Origin: Pseudomonas cremoris
GTDB lineage: Bacteria > Pseudomonadota > Gammaproteobacteria > Pseudomonadales > Pseudomonadaceae
Assembly: GCF_014230465.1 (NCBI RefSeq)
Contig: NZ_JAAXCY010000007.1
Location: forward strand, 186,001 to 250,000
DNA: 64,000 nucleotides
Direction: 5' to 3'
The notes under the pieces were generated by a model. The model was not told the origin of the DNA. It worked only from the letters and a program-made list of their open reading frames with translations, and did not search any database. Shown piece by piece: positions 33,988 through 44,080 of the stretch. The position numbers and the translations under genes were made by a program. Positions within the stretch are counted from its first letter, which is position 1. Each line of letters begins with the position of its first letter.

Positions 33988-35610
33988 TCAGGCACCCTCC
34001 AAGTGCCACTGCGCGTTTTCCCAGCTCAACACATGCGTCGGTTTGACCGCCCGGATGAACGCTTCATCGTGGGACACGAGCATCATCGCCCCGGTAAAGC
34101 CTTGCAGTGCGTGTTCAAACGCGATCACCGACTCCAGGTCCAGGTGGTTGGTGGGTTCGTCCAGTAGCAGCAATTGCGCAGGGGTTTGGCGCCATAGGGC
34201 AACGGCCATCGCCGCTTTAAGGCGCTCGCCGCCGCTGAGTTGCCCCGCAGGCTGGGTCACCCGCAAAGCGTCCAGTTGCAGCAAGGCCAGGCGCGTACGC
34301 AGTTCGGCTTCGGCCAGCGGCGTGTCGAGCAGGTTGAGCTGTTCGACGATGGAACGCTGATTGTCGAGCAAGCCGAGGTGTTGATCGATATAGGCGCAGG
34401 GCACATGGACACAGCAGTCGCCACTTACCGGCTGCGATTGGCCTGCCAGCAACTTGAGCAGTGTGGATTTGCCGCAACCGTTAGGTCCACGCACCGCGAT
34501 GCGCACGGGGCCAGCAAGGTGCAGGTTAAGGCGGGACGCGGGCAGCCACGGTAATTGCACATCCATCAACGTGAGCACTTGGCGCCCGTTGGGCACTGCC
34601 GAGGCTGGCAAGGCCAACAAGGTTGGGGTTTCATCCTGTATGCGCTCGTAGGCTTGGCGAACCTGGGTGTCGAGGGTGTGTTTGTGCTCCCGGTGTGCAC
34701 TGCGCACGGTGCTGACGATTTCGGTGGCGGCGCCTTTCCAGCGTGCCTTGGTAAAGCGATCGACGTTCGCGGTTTGAGCATGTTTACGTGAGCGGGCGGC
34801 ATTGCGTTGCAGGCTGTCATGGTCTTTCTGCAGGCGCCGATGTTCGCGGCTGCGCTCCAGGCGCGCGTGCTCCAAGGCGTTGACTGCTGCCTGTTGTTCG
34901 GCGTCACGATGGATGCGGTAGGTATCGTAGTTGCCGCCGTAGACCTGAGCGCCCTGGGGGGTGAGTTCAATGATGCGGCCGAGGGTGTTGAGCAGTTGCC
35001 GGTCGTGGCTCACCACCAGCAGGCCGCCCTGCCAATTCGCCAGCACCTGCAACAGCCAAGCACGACCGCTGCTGTCGAGGTGGTTGGTGGGCTCATCCAG
35101 CACCAGCAACTGAGGCGCGGCCAACAGGGCGCCGATCACTGTGACGCGAGCCAGTTGGCCGCCGCTGAGTTGGTCGGCCGGGGTGTCAGTTTTCAGGTGA
35201 TCCAGCCCAGCGCTATCCAGGGCATTGCGCAAGCGCTCGGCCAGGTCCCAGCGGTCGTCAATCAGTTCAAAGTCGTCCTGTTGTGCGGTGCCGTTGGCCA
35301 TGCGTTCAAGCGCGGCCAGGGTCGGGGCTGTCCCGGTGATGTCGGCGACGGTGTCTTCCGGCATCACCTCCACACGTTGCGCGACGTAAGCCACGGTGCC
35401 TGTTCGCGTCAGTGACCCCGAAGAGGGTAAAAGCAAGCCCGTGATCAATTGGGCGAGGATCGTTTTACCGCGACCATTGCGGCCCACAATGCCGGTGGGG
35501 GTGTGGTCGATGGACAAGGTGAGGTTGTCCAGCAGGGTTTCGCCATTGGCGAACTGGAAACACATGTGTTGCAGGGAAACGAGTACGGGCAGCCGGTTGA
35601 CGTCAGTCAT
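33988..35610 (-). CDS. ABC-F family ATP-binding protein
   Basis: A 540-residue soluble protein with two ABC ATPase domains and no membrane segment. Domain 1 has GRNGRGKTIL and LSGGQLARV; domain 2 has GPNGCGKSTL and LSGGERLKA. Both have DEPTNHLD Walker B regions. A charged helical linker (about residues 230-310) separates them. ABC-F proteins act on ribosomes as translation factors or antibiotic-protection proteins; which applies here cannot be told. The start at 35610 follows GGAGGTGCTG. Confidence 0.9.
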   Translation of the reverse strand: MTDVNRLPVLVSLQHMCFQFANGETLLDNLTLSIDHTPTGIVGRNGRGKTILAQLITGLLLPSSGSLTRTGTVAYVAQRVEVMPEDTVADITGTAPTLAALERMANGTAQQDDFELIDDRWDLAERLRNALDSAGLDHLKTDTPADQLSGGQLARVTVIGALLAAPQLLVLDEPTNHLDSSGRAWLLQVLANWQGGLLVVSHDRQLLNTLGRIIELTPQGAQVYGGNYDTYRIHRDAEQQAAVNALEHARLERSREHRRLQKDHDSLQRNAARSRKHAQTANVDRFTKARWKGAATEIVSTVRSAHREHKHTLDTQVRQAYERIQDETPTLLALPASAVPNGRQVLTLMDVQLPWLPASRLNLHLAGPVRIAVRGPNGCGKSTLLKLLAGQSQPVSGDCCVHVPCAYIDQHLGLLDNQRSIVEQLNLLDTPLAEAELRTRLALLQLDALRVTQPAGQLSGGERLKAAMAVALWRQTPAQLLLLDEPTNHLDLESVIAFEHALQGFTGAMMLVSHDEAFIRAVKPTHVLSWENAQWHLEGA

Positions 35611-35734
35611 CAGCACCTCCAAAAAAATGTCGAACAGGCCAACAAGCGCGCCAGGCGGCTCGTTGCAGATACATTTTGGAAGGCTTAGTTGTTCACGTCG
35701 GCGGTCGTCCCGAAAGTCAGAAGGGGCGCAAAGC

Positions 35735-36772
35735 CTAACGCGCCTTGGCTTTCTTCGGCAAGCCTGTTGCCAATTGTTCCAGAAACATCGCCAGCGCCAC
35801 CTCTTCCGCCTTGAGCCCCTTGCGTACCCTTGGCTTGGGCAGTTTCGACAGCTCCCCCAGGCTGAAATGCTCCAGCACGGCGGGGTGGATGTAGCACTTG
35901 CGGCACACCGCTGGGGTATTGCCCAGTTGCCGGGCGACGTCCTTGACCATCGCCACCACATGCCGCTTGGCATCGGATTCGGGCTGCCATTCCAATTCAC
36001 GCAATACCGCAAGTGCCAGGGCGGTACCCGCCCAAGTGCGGTAGTCCTTGGCGGTGAAGTCGGCGCCCGTGAGGCTGTGCAAGTAGGCGTTCACATCGTG
36101 AGAGCTGACGGTATGCCGCTCGCCGTCCTCGTCCAGGTACTGGAACAGGTTCTGTCCCGGCAACTCCAGGCAGCGCCTCACCACCGTGGCCAGGCGTCGG
36201 TCCTTGACGCTGACCTGGTGCTCGACGCCGCTCTTGCCGCGAAACTGGAACTGGATCTCGCTGCCCTTGATATCCACGTGGCGGTTGCGCAGCGTCGTCA
36301 GCCCATAGGATTTATTATCCCGTGCGTACTGCGTGTTGCCGACACGGATCAGCGTGGCGTCTAGCAGCATCACCACGGTCGCCAACACTTTTTCTCGGGT
36401 AAACCCAGGTTCGGCGATTTGCGCTTCCAGTTGCCTGCGCAGCTTTGGCAGGGCGTCGCCGAAGGCCTGCAGACGCGAGTACTTGTCGCTGTCGCGCACT
36501 TCACGCCAGCGTGCGTGATAGCGGTATTGCTTGCGCCCCCGTGCGTCACGGCCAGTGGCCTGTAGATGGCCACGTGGGTCGGCGCAGATCCACACATCGG
36601 TGTAGGCGGGCGGCACGGCCAGGGCGTTAAGACGCTGGACTTCCTCGGGGTCCTGGATGCGCTCGCCCTTGGCATCGAAGTACTGGAACTTGCCACGCAG
36701 CGTCTTGCGGCGGATGCCGGGCTGGGTGTCGTCTACGTAATGCAGGTCACGAGGCAGATCGGCGTCGGGCAT
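35735..36772 (-). CDS. Type IB DNA topoisomerase (poxvirus-like)
   Basis: A 345-residue bacterial topoisomerase IB that relaxes supercoils through a 3'-phosphotyrosine. The N-terminal domain includes LRGKFQYFDAKGERI and PPAYTDVWICADPRGHLQATGRDARGRKQYRYH. The catalytic domain has LIRVGNTQYARDNKSYGLTTLRNRHV, RTWAGT and the probable nucleophile tyrosine in CRKCYIHPAVL. The start is the ATG after AAGGAGCTTGTGCC. A minority enzyme in bacteria, but known in Pseudomonas. Confidence 0.92.
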   Translation of the reverse strand: MPDADLPRDLHYVDDTQPGIRRKTLRGKFQYFDAKGERIQDPEEVQRLNALAVPPAYTDVWICADPRGHLQATGRDARGRKQYRYHARWREVRDSDKYSRLQAFGDALPKLRRQLEAQIAEPGFTREKVLATVVMLLDATLIRVGNTQYARDNKSYGLTTLRNRHVDIKGSEIQFQFRGKSGVEHQVSVKDRRLATVVRRCLELPGQNLFQYLDEDGERHTVSSHDVNAYLHSLTGADFTAKDYRTWAGTALALAVLRELEWQPESDAKRHVVAMVKDVARQLGNTPAVCRKCYIHPAVLEHFSLGELSKLPKPRVRKGLKAEEVALAMFLEQLATGLPKKAKAR

Positions 36773-36834
36773 GGCACAAGCTCCTTGGGCATATCTGATT
36801 GACCGCAGCGCTGTGCGGTCGTGCCAAAAGGTTT

Positions 36835-37920
36835 TTACGCCAGTACTGCTACCGCCTTGATCTGCGCCCACAGCGTTTGGCCGGGGTGCAGTTGCAACTG
36901 ATCGCGTGAGAAACGAGTGATGCGCGCCAACAGCGGCGTACCCCCGGCATCCAGGCGTACCAGCACGTGTGCGTTGTTGTCTGCGCAAATGTCCTGGGTG
37001 ACGGTCACCGGCAGGCGGTTGAGTATGCTGCTGTGTTCCTCGGCCTGCAGGCTAAGGCTGACGTCCCGTGCCTGCACCTTGATGCGCAACGCCTTGCCCA
37101 CTGCCAGCGGTGCATGGGCCACGCGCATGTGCAGGGCACTGTCGGGCAATTGCAACGTCAGCAACTGGTAATGCTCGTCGTAGGCGCTGACGCTGCCGTT
37201 GATCACCACGCCGGCATCGTCGCCCAACGCCATAGGCAGGTCGAGCCGCGCCAGGGTTTCGCCGATAGGGCCGCTGGCCAGGGCCTTGCCGTCGCTGAGC
37301 AGCACGATGTGATCGGCCAGTCGCGCCACTTCATCCTGGGCATGGCTGACGTACAGCACCGGGATGTCCAACTCGTCGTGCAGGCGTTCCAGGTAGGGCA
37401 AGATCTCGCTTTTGCGCTTGCTGTCCAGGGCGGCGAGGGGCTCATCCATCAGCAACAGCCTAGGGCTGGTGAGCAGGGCACGGGCGATACCAATACGTTG
37501 GCGCTCACCACCGGAAAGGTGTTGTGGATGGCGGTCGAGCAGATGGCCGATACCCAGCAGTTCGGTGGCCTGCGCCATGTCGACCCGGCGTTGTTCACGG
37601 GGGATGCGTTTGAGGCCGAATTCCAGGTTGGCGCGCACCGACAAGTGCGGGAATAGGCTGGCTTCCTGGAACACATACCCCAACGCGCGTTTATGCGGCG
37701 GTACGAACAGCCCTTTGCGGCTGTCTTGCCAGACCTCATCGTTGATCTGGATAAACCCATGCTCGGCGCGCTCAAGCCCGGCAATGCAGCGCAGGCAAGT
37801 GGTCTTGCCAGAGCCGGAATGCCCATACAGCGCGGTGACGCCACGGCCGGGCAAATGCAGGTCTACATCCAGTTCGAACCCAGAATATTTGAGTTGCAGG
37901 CGTACATCGATCATCGACAT
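36835..37920 (-). CDS. modC: Molybdate ABC transporter ATP-binding protein ModC
   Basis: A 361-residue ATPase for molybdate import. Walker [12 protein letters not shown], signature [15 protein letters not shown] and [12 protein letters not shown] are present. The C-terminal 70 residues form the TOBE/Mop oxyanion-binding domain typical of ModC. It overlaps modB by one base. Last gene of a modABC operon. Confidence 0.94.
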   Translation of the reverse strand: MSMIDVRLQLKYSGFELDVDLHLPGRGVTALYGHSGSGKTTCLRCIAGLERAEHGFIQINDEVWQDSRKGLFVPPHKRALGYVFQEASLFPHLSVRANLEFGLKRIPREQRRVDMAQATELLGIGHLLDRHPQHLSGGERQRIGIARALLTSPRLLLMDEPLAALDSKRKSEILPYLERLHDELDIPVLYVSHAQDEVARLADHIVLLSDGKALASGPIGETLARLDLPMALGDDAGVVINGSVSAYDEHYQLLTLQLPDSALHMRVAHAPLAVGKALRIKVQARDVSLSLQAEEHSSILNRLPVTVTQDICADNNAHVLVRLDAGGTPLLARITRFSRDQLQLHPGQTLWAQIKAVAVLA

Positions 37921-38600
37921 CAGCTCCAGCCCATCTTGGTTTTACGGCTGGAGTACAGCGCCAGCAACACGAGGAACGCGAACACCACCATGGAGCCTGC
38001 CAGCCAGTGGGCCTGGGCGTATTCCATGGCTTCTACGTGGTCGTATATCTGCACCGAGACCACGCGGGTCTTGTCTGGGATGTTGCCGCCGATCATCAGC
38101 ACCACGCCAAACTCACCGACGGTGTGGGCGAAGCCGAGAATCGACGCGGTGATAAAACCTGGGCGCGCCAGGGGAAGGATCACTGTGAAAAACGTGTCCC
38201 AAGGATTAGCGCGCAAGGTGGCAGCCACTTCCAGGGGGCGCGTGCCGATGGCGGAGAAGGCGTTTTGCAACGGCTGCACCACAAATGGCATGGAATAGAT
38301 CACCGAGCCGATGACCAGCCCGGCGAAACTGAAGGTGAGGGTGCCCAGGCCCAGCCATTGGGTGAACTGGCCGAAGTAGCCGTTAGGGCCCATGGTCAAC
38401 AGCAAGTAGAAGCCGATTACCGTGGGTGGCAGCACCAACGGCAAGGCGACGACGGCGCCAATGGGGCCGCGCCACCACGAACGGGTGCGCGACAGCCACA
38501 GGGCAATCGGAGTGCCGATGACCAGCAGGATCACGGTGGTCAGTGACGCCAGTTTGATGGTCAACCAGATAGCGGAAAAATCGGCACTCGATAGCGGCAT
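37920..38600 (-). CDS. modB: Molybdate ABC transporter permease ModB
   Basis: A 226-residue inner-membrane permease with about five hydrophobic segments and the coupling loop [28 protein letters not shown] (EAA motif). [21 protein letters not shown] is characteristic of ModB. Its ATG immediately follows the modA stop and its stop overlaps the modC start. Confidence 0.94.
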   Translation of the reverse strand: MPLSSADFSAIWLTIKLASLTTVILLVIGTPIALWLSRTRSWWRGPIGAVVALPLVLPPTVIGFYLLLTMGPNGYFGQFTQWLGLGTLTFSFAGLVIGSVIYSMPFVVQPLQNAFSAIGTRPLEVAATLRANPWDTFFTVILPLARPGFITASILGFAHTVGEFGVVLMIGGNIPDKTRVVSVQIYDHVEAMEYAQAHWLAGSMVVFAFLVLLALYSSRKTKMGWS

Positions 38601-39383
<783 letters not shown>

Positions 39384-39400
39384 TTATAGGTAGAAGGCTT

Positions 39401-39430
39401 AACCGCTATCTACGGGAATATATAGCGGTT
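39401..39430. promoter_or_regulatory. ModE-like operator upstream of modA
   Basis: AACCGCTAT (39401-39409) and ATAGCGGTT (39422-39430) are exact inverted copies with 12 bases between. The core CGCTAT-N12-ATAGCG has the geometry of the E. coli modA operator CGTTAT-N12-ATAACG, recalled from knowledge. It probably binds molybdate-loaded ModE, which is not encoded in this window. Confidence 0.65.
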
Positions 39431-39466
39431 GGCCATTGCCGGTACAGTGCAAAGTTGCCCCAGGTG

Positions 39467-40531
39467 TCAGTTCTTGTGCAGCTTGGCTAACGCCTGCTCG
39501 GCCAAATGGCGGGTCAGGTCATACGTGGACAGCTCTTTACCCAGGCGCAGCGCCTGGCCCGACCATAGGTTGCTGAACCCCGCTTCATCTTTAGCCTTGA
39601 GTGGCATTAACGCGCCGCCGGAGGTGGGAAATGCCGGAGCCGCCGGGTTGATTGGGCCTAGCTCACGCATGACCCGGTTGACGATGCCCCGTGCCGGACG
39701 GCCTGTGAACAGGTTGGTCAGCGCGGTTTGGCTGGCTTGGGCGTGGCGCAGTGCGTGGTGGTGAGAGGGGGTCACATTGGCCTCGGGAGTGAACAGATAC
39801 GCCGTGCCAATCTGCACCGCCGAAGCCCCCAAGGCAAAGGCTGCGACGATCCCGCGCGCGTCGCCAATACCGCCGGCGGCAATGACCGGCACGCTGACTG
39901 CATCGACAATTTGCGGTACCAACGCGAACAAACCGATTTGTGTGTTCAGGTCGTCGCTCAAAAACAACCCACGATGCCCACCCGCCTCAATGCCCATGGC
40001 GATAATTGCGTCGCAGCCATGCTGCTCCAGCCAGATGGCTTCTTCCACCGTCGTTGCCGACGACAACACTTTCGCGCCCGTCGCCTTTACTCGGTCGAGC
40101 AAGGCCTTTTCGGGCAAGCCAAAGTGGAAGCTGACCACCTCTGGGTGAAACTCTTCAATCACCTGGCACGCGGCTTCATTGAACGGTTCGCGGTTGGAAA
40201 CGGGCGTCGGTGCATCATAGTCAGCACCCAGTTCACGGTAGTAGGGTTGCAGGAGCTCCTTCCAGTGGCGGTCGCGTGCCGCGTCGGGTGCAGGGGGTTG
40301 ATGGCAGAAGAAGTTGACGTTGACAGGACGCGAGCTGGCCTGGCGAATGGTGGTCAACGCCTCGCGCAATTGATCGATGCTCAACGCTGCCGCCGGCAGC
40401 GAGCCCAATGCGCCGGCCTTATTGGCCGCAATGACCATGGCGGTGGTGGTGCCCACTGCCATGGGCGCTTGAATGATGGGAACTTCGATGTTCAGCAGAT
40501 CAAGCAGACGGGTGTCTGGCCAGGTGCTCAT
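39467..40531 (-). CDS. Nitronate monooxygenase family protein
   Basis: A 354-residue FMN-dependent enzyme of the nitronate monooxygenase/2-nitropropane dioxygenase family. PIIQAPMAVGTTTAM opens the barrel, FHFGLP is typical, GCDAIIAMGIEAGGHRG supplies the flavin-phosphate region with the conserved catalytic His area, and PVIAAGGIGDARGI binds phosphate. It oxidises toxic nitronates such as propionate-3-nitronate. GGAG precedes the start. It stands as a single gene. Confidence 0.9.
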   Translation of the reverse strand: MSTWPDTRLLDLLNIEVPIIQAPMAVGTTTAMVIAANKAGALGSLPAAALSIDQLREALTTIRQASSRPVNVNFFCHQPPAPDAARDRHWKELLQPYYRELGADYDAPTPVSNREPFNEAACQVIEEFHPEVVSFHFGLPEKALLDRVKATGAKVLSSATTVEEAIWLEQHGCDAIIAMGIEAGGHRGLFLSDDLNTQIGLFALVPQIVDAVSVPVIAAGGIGDARGIVAAFALGASAVQIGTAYLFTPEANVTPSHHHALRHAQASQTALTNLFTGRPARGIVNRVMRELGPINPAAPAFPTSGGALMPLKAKDEAGFSNLWSGQALRLGKELSTYDLTRHLAEQALAKLHKN

Positions 40532-40639
40532 AGCATGCGTCTCCAGCGTTAGTCAGTCTTTTCGCTGTTTTAGCAGGGCCGTTGGCACCCGGCCAGTCTG
40601 TTTTATTCACTGGACGGGACGATTGATTCGTGCACGTTT

Positions 40640-41518
40640 TCAGTCAATCGTCTGTCCCAGCACCTCGTGAATACGCTGGGCGATATGGGCCGCATGGGTT
40701 TCCAGGGCGAAGTGACCGGTGTCCAGCAACTCCACCACGGCGTTGGCGTTGTCGGTCTTGTAGGCGTGTGCGCCCGGCGGAATGAAGAACGGATCGTTTT
40801 GGCCCCAGATCACCAGTGTTGGCACTTGCGTGGCCTTGAAGAACGCCTGGAACGCTGGGTACTGCGTGAGGTTGTTGCGGTAGTCGAGGAACAAGTCCAA
40901 CTGGATCTCTTCGTTGCCCGGCCGTTGCATCAACAACACGTCGAGCATGTAGGACTCCGGTGCTACCAAGTCCGGCTGGTTCACGCCATGCAGGTATTGG
41001 TAACGCGTGCCTTCGAGGCCAAGTACGCCGCGCCGAACCACGTCGCGATTGGCGGCGCTAGGGTCGGCCCAGTAGGTACGGATCGGCGCCCAGGAATCCC
41101 CAAGCCCTTCCAGGTAGGCGTTGCCGTTCTGCGAGACCAGCGCGCTGACTCGTTCTGGATGGGCGACGGCCAGGCGCAGGCCCACCGGCGCACCGTAATC
41201 GAAGACATACAGCGCATAACGGCTCAATTCCAGCGCATCGACAAAATGCCCCACGGTGATCGCCAGGTTATCGAAGCTGTAGTGGTAATCGCGTTCTGCA
41301 GGTACCTCGGTGAAACCGAAGCCTGGCAGGTCCGGTGCGATCACACGAAAGCGGGTCGCGAGCAGAGGGATGAGGTCGCGGTACATATGGGAAGAGCTGG
41401 GAAAACCGTGCAGAAGCAGCATCACCGGAGCGGTGGGGTCGCCGGCTTCACGGTAGAACATGCGCACGCCATCGGCATCGATAAGGCGGTAGTGAACTGC
41501 GGGAGCTTGGAGGGTCAT
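40640..41518 (-). CDS. Alpha/beta-fold hydrolase
   Basis: A 292-residue alpha/beta hydrolase of the haloalkane dehalogenase/epoxide hydrolase type. The oxyanion segment is LLHGFPSSSHMYRDL. The nucleophile elbow is YVFDYGAPVGLRLA, with Asp as nucleophile and no Ser. A catalytic acid region lies near VIWGQNDPFFIPPGA, and the terminal His is in LDTGHFALETHA. The Asp nucleophile argues for C-halogen or epoxide cleavage rather than ester hydrolysis. It is divergent from a CGNR regulator, with repeats in the gap. Confidence 0.9.
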   Translation of the reverse strand: MTLQAPAVHYRLIDADGVRMFYREAGDPTAPVMLLLHGFPSSSHMYRDLIPLLATRFRVIAPDLPGFGFTEVPAERDYHYSFDNLAITVGHFVDALELSRYALYVFDYGAPVGLRLAVAHPERVSALVSQNGNAYLEGLGDSWAPIRTYWADPSAANRDVVRRGVLGLEGTRYQYLHGVNQPDLVAPESYMLDVLLMQRPGNEEIQLDLFLDYRNNLTQYPAFQAFFKATQVPTLVIWGQNDPFFIPPGAHAYKTDNANAVVELLDTGHFALETHAAHIAQRIHEVLGQTID

Positions 41519-41547
41519 GGTTGAAATCACCTTTTATGTAACTTGAT

Positions 41548-41622
41548 AACGTATTTATACGGGTTACCTCTTTCAAAAGCTGCGCTCAATTAGGTAACCT
41601 GTCAAACGTTTTATATCGGTTA
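41548..41622. promoter_or_regulatory. Repeated GGTTA elements in the divergent hydrolase/CGNR promoter
   Basis: A near-duplicate AACGTATTTATACGGGTTA (41548-41566) and AACGTTTTATATCGGTTA (41605-41622) flank an inverted pair GGTTACCT/AGGTAACC (41562-41569, 41592-41599). A further GGTTAC lies at 41662. The arrangement looks like a multi-site operator controlling both genes. Confidence 0.55.
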
Positions 41623-41695
41623 GCATTTTGTCGGCTGTAACTACCATTTCGTTTGATTGGCGGTTACGATGCCAGCGCATTCAAGAGAACTGACC

Positions 41696-42286
41696 ATGAC
41701 TATTTCCGCGCCGCCCGCTACACCTCTGGAGCCCTACGTCCTGGCCGACGACCCGGTACTGGACATGCTCAACACCTTGGCGAATATCGACGGTGTGCCG
41801 TGGGATTTTTGGCAGGTCGATGCCGACGTGCAAGCGTGGCTGGTGCGCCTGAGTTGGGTGCCGAGTGATAGTCTTCCGGCGCTTGAAGAAGGTGCACTGC
41901 TCAATGCGGCACGCGAGCTGCGCGAGGTGATCCGTGAGTTGGTAGCCACGCGCAAGGCCGGGAGACCTGGCAATCCAGCAGCGCTCAACAGCTTTTTACG
42001 CAAAGCCGTCAGCCATCCGCAGTTGGTGTGGCCGTCAAACGAGGTGCCACGGCTGGAGCGCTTGCGCAAGGTACAGACCGCCGAGCAGTTCCTGGCACCG
42101 ATTGCCGAAGCTGCCGCAGGCTTGTTGGTGGACGGCGATTTCAGCTTGATTCGCCGCTGCGAGCATCCAGAATGCATCCTGTGGTTTTATGATCGCACCA
42201 AGGCCCACAAGCGCCGTTGGTGCAGCATGGCGTTGTGCGGCAACCGGCATAAGGTGGCCGAATTTCGTAAACGCAAAATTCGTTAA
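41696..42286 (+). CDS. CGNR zinc-finger (ABATE-domain) transcriptional regulator
   Basis: A 196-residue protein. Residues about 15-140 resemble the ABATE ligand/stress-sensing domain (PVLDMLNTLANIDG). The C-terminal 45 residues are the CGNR zinc finger with RRCEHPECILWFYD and RRWCSMALCGNRHKV, four cysteines intact. It is divergent from the alpha/beta hydrolase and probably represses or activates it. The ATG at 41696 is preferred; an ATG at 41669 is an alternative. Its end overlaps the convergent ada by 4 bp. Confidence 0.9.
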   Translation: MTISAPPATPLEPYVLADDPVLDMLNTLANIDGVPWDFWQVDADVQAWLVRLSWVPSDSLPALEEGALLNAARELREVIRELVATRKAGRPGNPAALNSFLRKAVSHPQLVWPSNEVPRLERLRKVQTAEQFLAPIAEAAAGLLVDGDFSLIRRCEHPECILWFYDRTKAHKRRWCSMALCGNRHKVAEFRKRKIR

Positions 42287-43335
42287 TCGCTGAGGGTGTG
42301 CTCGCGGGCGAGTAACTGACGCTTGCGCTCCACACCCCAGCGGTAGCCTGACAAGTCGCCATTGCTGCGCACCACGCGGTGACACGGAATGGCCACCGCC
42401 AGGCAGTTGGCGCCACAGGCCTGAGCCACCGCGCGAAAGGCCTTGGGCGCCCCGATACGTTCGGCGATTTGCCCGTAGCTGACTGTGCTGCCTAACGGAA
42501 TATCACGCAACGCTTGCCAGACCCGCTCCTGAAAAGCAGTGCCACGCAGATCGAGTGGCAAGTCCAGGCCCAGGGCAGGCGCTTCGATAAACCCGACGAC
42601 CTGGGCCACCAATTGTTCAAAGCTGTGATCGGCGCCTACCAGGCTGGCCTTGGGAAATTGGTCCTGCAGGTCGCGCACCAGTTTGTCCGGGTCATCCCCC
42701 AGCAAAATCGCACATACGCCGCGAGTGCTTTGCGCCACCAATATCGCCCCCAGCGAGCATTGCCCGACGGCAAACAGGATTTCGTTGTTGGTGCCTCCGG
42801 CCCTGTAATCACTGGGCTTCATGCCGAGTAACTGGTTGGCCGATTCGTAGAAGCGGCTGTTGGAATTGAAGCCCGCGTCGTACAGCGCATCAGTGACTGA
42901 GTGCTGGTCCTTGAGCCCGTCACGCACCTTGCGTGAACGGTGTGCGCTGGCGTAACCCTTGGGCGTCAGGCCGGTGACGGCCTTGAACACGCGGTGGAAG
43001 TGAAAGGGGCTGAGGCCGGCTTGCGCGGCAAGTACTTCCAGGCTGGGTGGAGACTCGGCCTGCTCGATGTGTCGACAGGCGTTGGCGACCAATTGCGCGT
43101 GGTGAGCTGCGACTTGGGTGCGGTCGCCAGTGGCGCGTTTACTCGCACGGTAGCCAGCGGCTTCGGCTTGGGCCGGTGTGTCGAAGAATTCAATGTTCTG
43201 CGGGCGCGGCAGGCGCGAGGCGCTGCTGGGGCGGCAATACACGCCGGTGGTTTTTACGCCATAGACAAACAACGCGTCGGCCTTGGGGTCGCGGGCCAGG
43301 ATCGCGGCCCAGCGGGGGTCTTGTTCGATAGTCAT
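42283..43335 (-). CDS. ada: Ada-type regulator / O6-methylguanine-DNA methyltransferase with altered zinc site
   Basis: A 350-residue Ada-architecture protein with an N-terminal Ada domain, AraC-type helix-turn-helix (about 90-165) and C-terminal methyltransferase with AIPCHRVV (Cys near 318). In E. coli Ada the N-terminal zinc is held by Cys38, 42, 69 and 72. Here only the first remains (C34 in VYCRPSS); the others are Ser38, Ser65 and Ala68. Phosphotriester repair and the methylation switch may therefore work differently or be lost, while O6-alkyl repair should be intact. It lies 75 bp downstream of alkB in the same direction. Confidence 0.9.
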   Translation of the reverse strand: MTIEQDPRWAAILARDPKADALFVYGVKTTGVYCRPSSASRLPRPQNIEFFDTPAQAEAAGYRASKRATGDRTQVAAHHAQLVANACRHIEQAESPPSLEVLAAQAGLSPFHFHRVFKAVTGLTPKGYASAHRSRKVRDGLKDQHSVTDALYDAGFNSNSRFYESANQLLGMKPSDYRAGGTNNEILFAVGQCSLGAILVAQSTRGVCAILLGDDPDKLVRDLQDQFPKASLVGADHSFEQLVAQVVGFIEAPALGLDLPLDLRGTAFQERVWQALRDIPLGSTVSYGQIAERIGAPKAFRAVAQACGANCLAVAIPCHRVVRSNGDLSGYRWGVERKRQLLAREHTLSD

Positions 43336-43410
43336 GGTCGGCACTCTTTACAGGTCCTGTGCAGACTAGCGGTGTTGCAGGCGCCTGACACTCCGAAGCT
43401 TGCGGTCAAA

Positions 43411-44076
43411 TCAGCCGGCGGTGCGGAAGGTGAGGTTGATGCGCTGTGGGCCCATGATCGGGTGCACGCCCTCCTTGATGGGCATCACGCCGTGAAAGCG
43501 CAGGCGATCCACGCCGCCCCAGACCACCACGTCGCCATGAAACAGGGAAACTTTTTGGGTCTTGTCGCTGCGCTCATGGCCGCCAAACAGAAAAACTGCC
43601 GGCAAGCCCAAGGACACCGACACCACGGGCGCATTGTAACGGCGCTCATTCTTGTCTTGGTGCAGCGACATCTTTGCGCCCGGTACGTAACGGTTGATCA
43701 GGCAGGCGTCGGGCGCAAAGTCGATGAAGCCTGCGTCTGTCGCTGCCTCGACGGCCAGTTGGCGCAGCGCGTCGGGCATGTTTGGCCAGGGCTGTTGGCT
43801 GCGCGGATCCAAGGGGCTGTAGCGATAGCCGCCGGCATCGGTGGTCCAGCCCAAATCGCCGCAACTGCTCAGTGCGGCCGACATGGTAAAGCCGCCGGGA
43901 GTGATCATTTGTCGAAACGGCGATTGCGCCAGCACCTGCCGGAGTTCTGGAAGAAGGCGATCAATCCAGGGCAGGGCGTAGCCCCTCAGTACGTACGACT
44001 CTTCGCCAATTTGTTCACGCCCTGCGGGTTGTTGCAGGGCGTCATCGGCGAACAGGTCGGCAGTGGGGCCGTGCAT
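43411..44076 (-). CDS. alkB: Alpha-ketoglutarate-dependent DNA/RNA dioxygenase AlkB
   Basis: A 221-residue Fe(II)/2-oxoglutarate dioxygenase that removes alkyl groups from 1-methyladenine and 3-methylcytosine. LHQDKNE gives the H-x-D iron ligands, a distal His lies in VDRLRFHGVMP, and the C-terminal RINLTFR carries the 2-oxoglutarate-binding arginines. Length matches E. coli AlkB. The start is 4 bases after the stop of a 55-residue ORF, and ada follows, which suggests an operon. Confidence 0.93.
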   Translation of the reverse strand: MHGPTADLFADDALQQPAGREQIGEESYVLRGYALPWIDRLLPELRQVLAQSPFRQMITPGGFTMSAALSSCGDLGWTTDAGGYRYSPLDPRSQQPWPNMPDALRQLAVEAATDAGFIDFAPDACLINRYVPGAKMSLHQDKNERRYNAPVVSVSLGLPAVFLFGGHERSDKTQKVSLFHGDVVVWGGVDRLRFHGVMPIKEGVHPIMGPQRINLTFRTAG

Positions 44077-44080
44077 GGGC

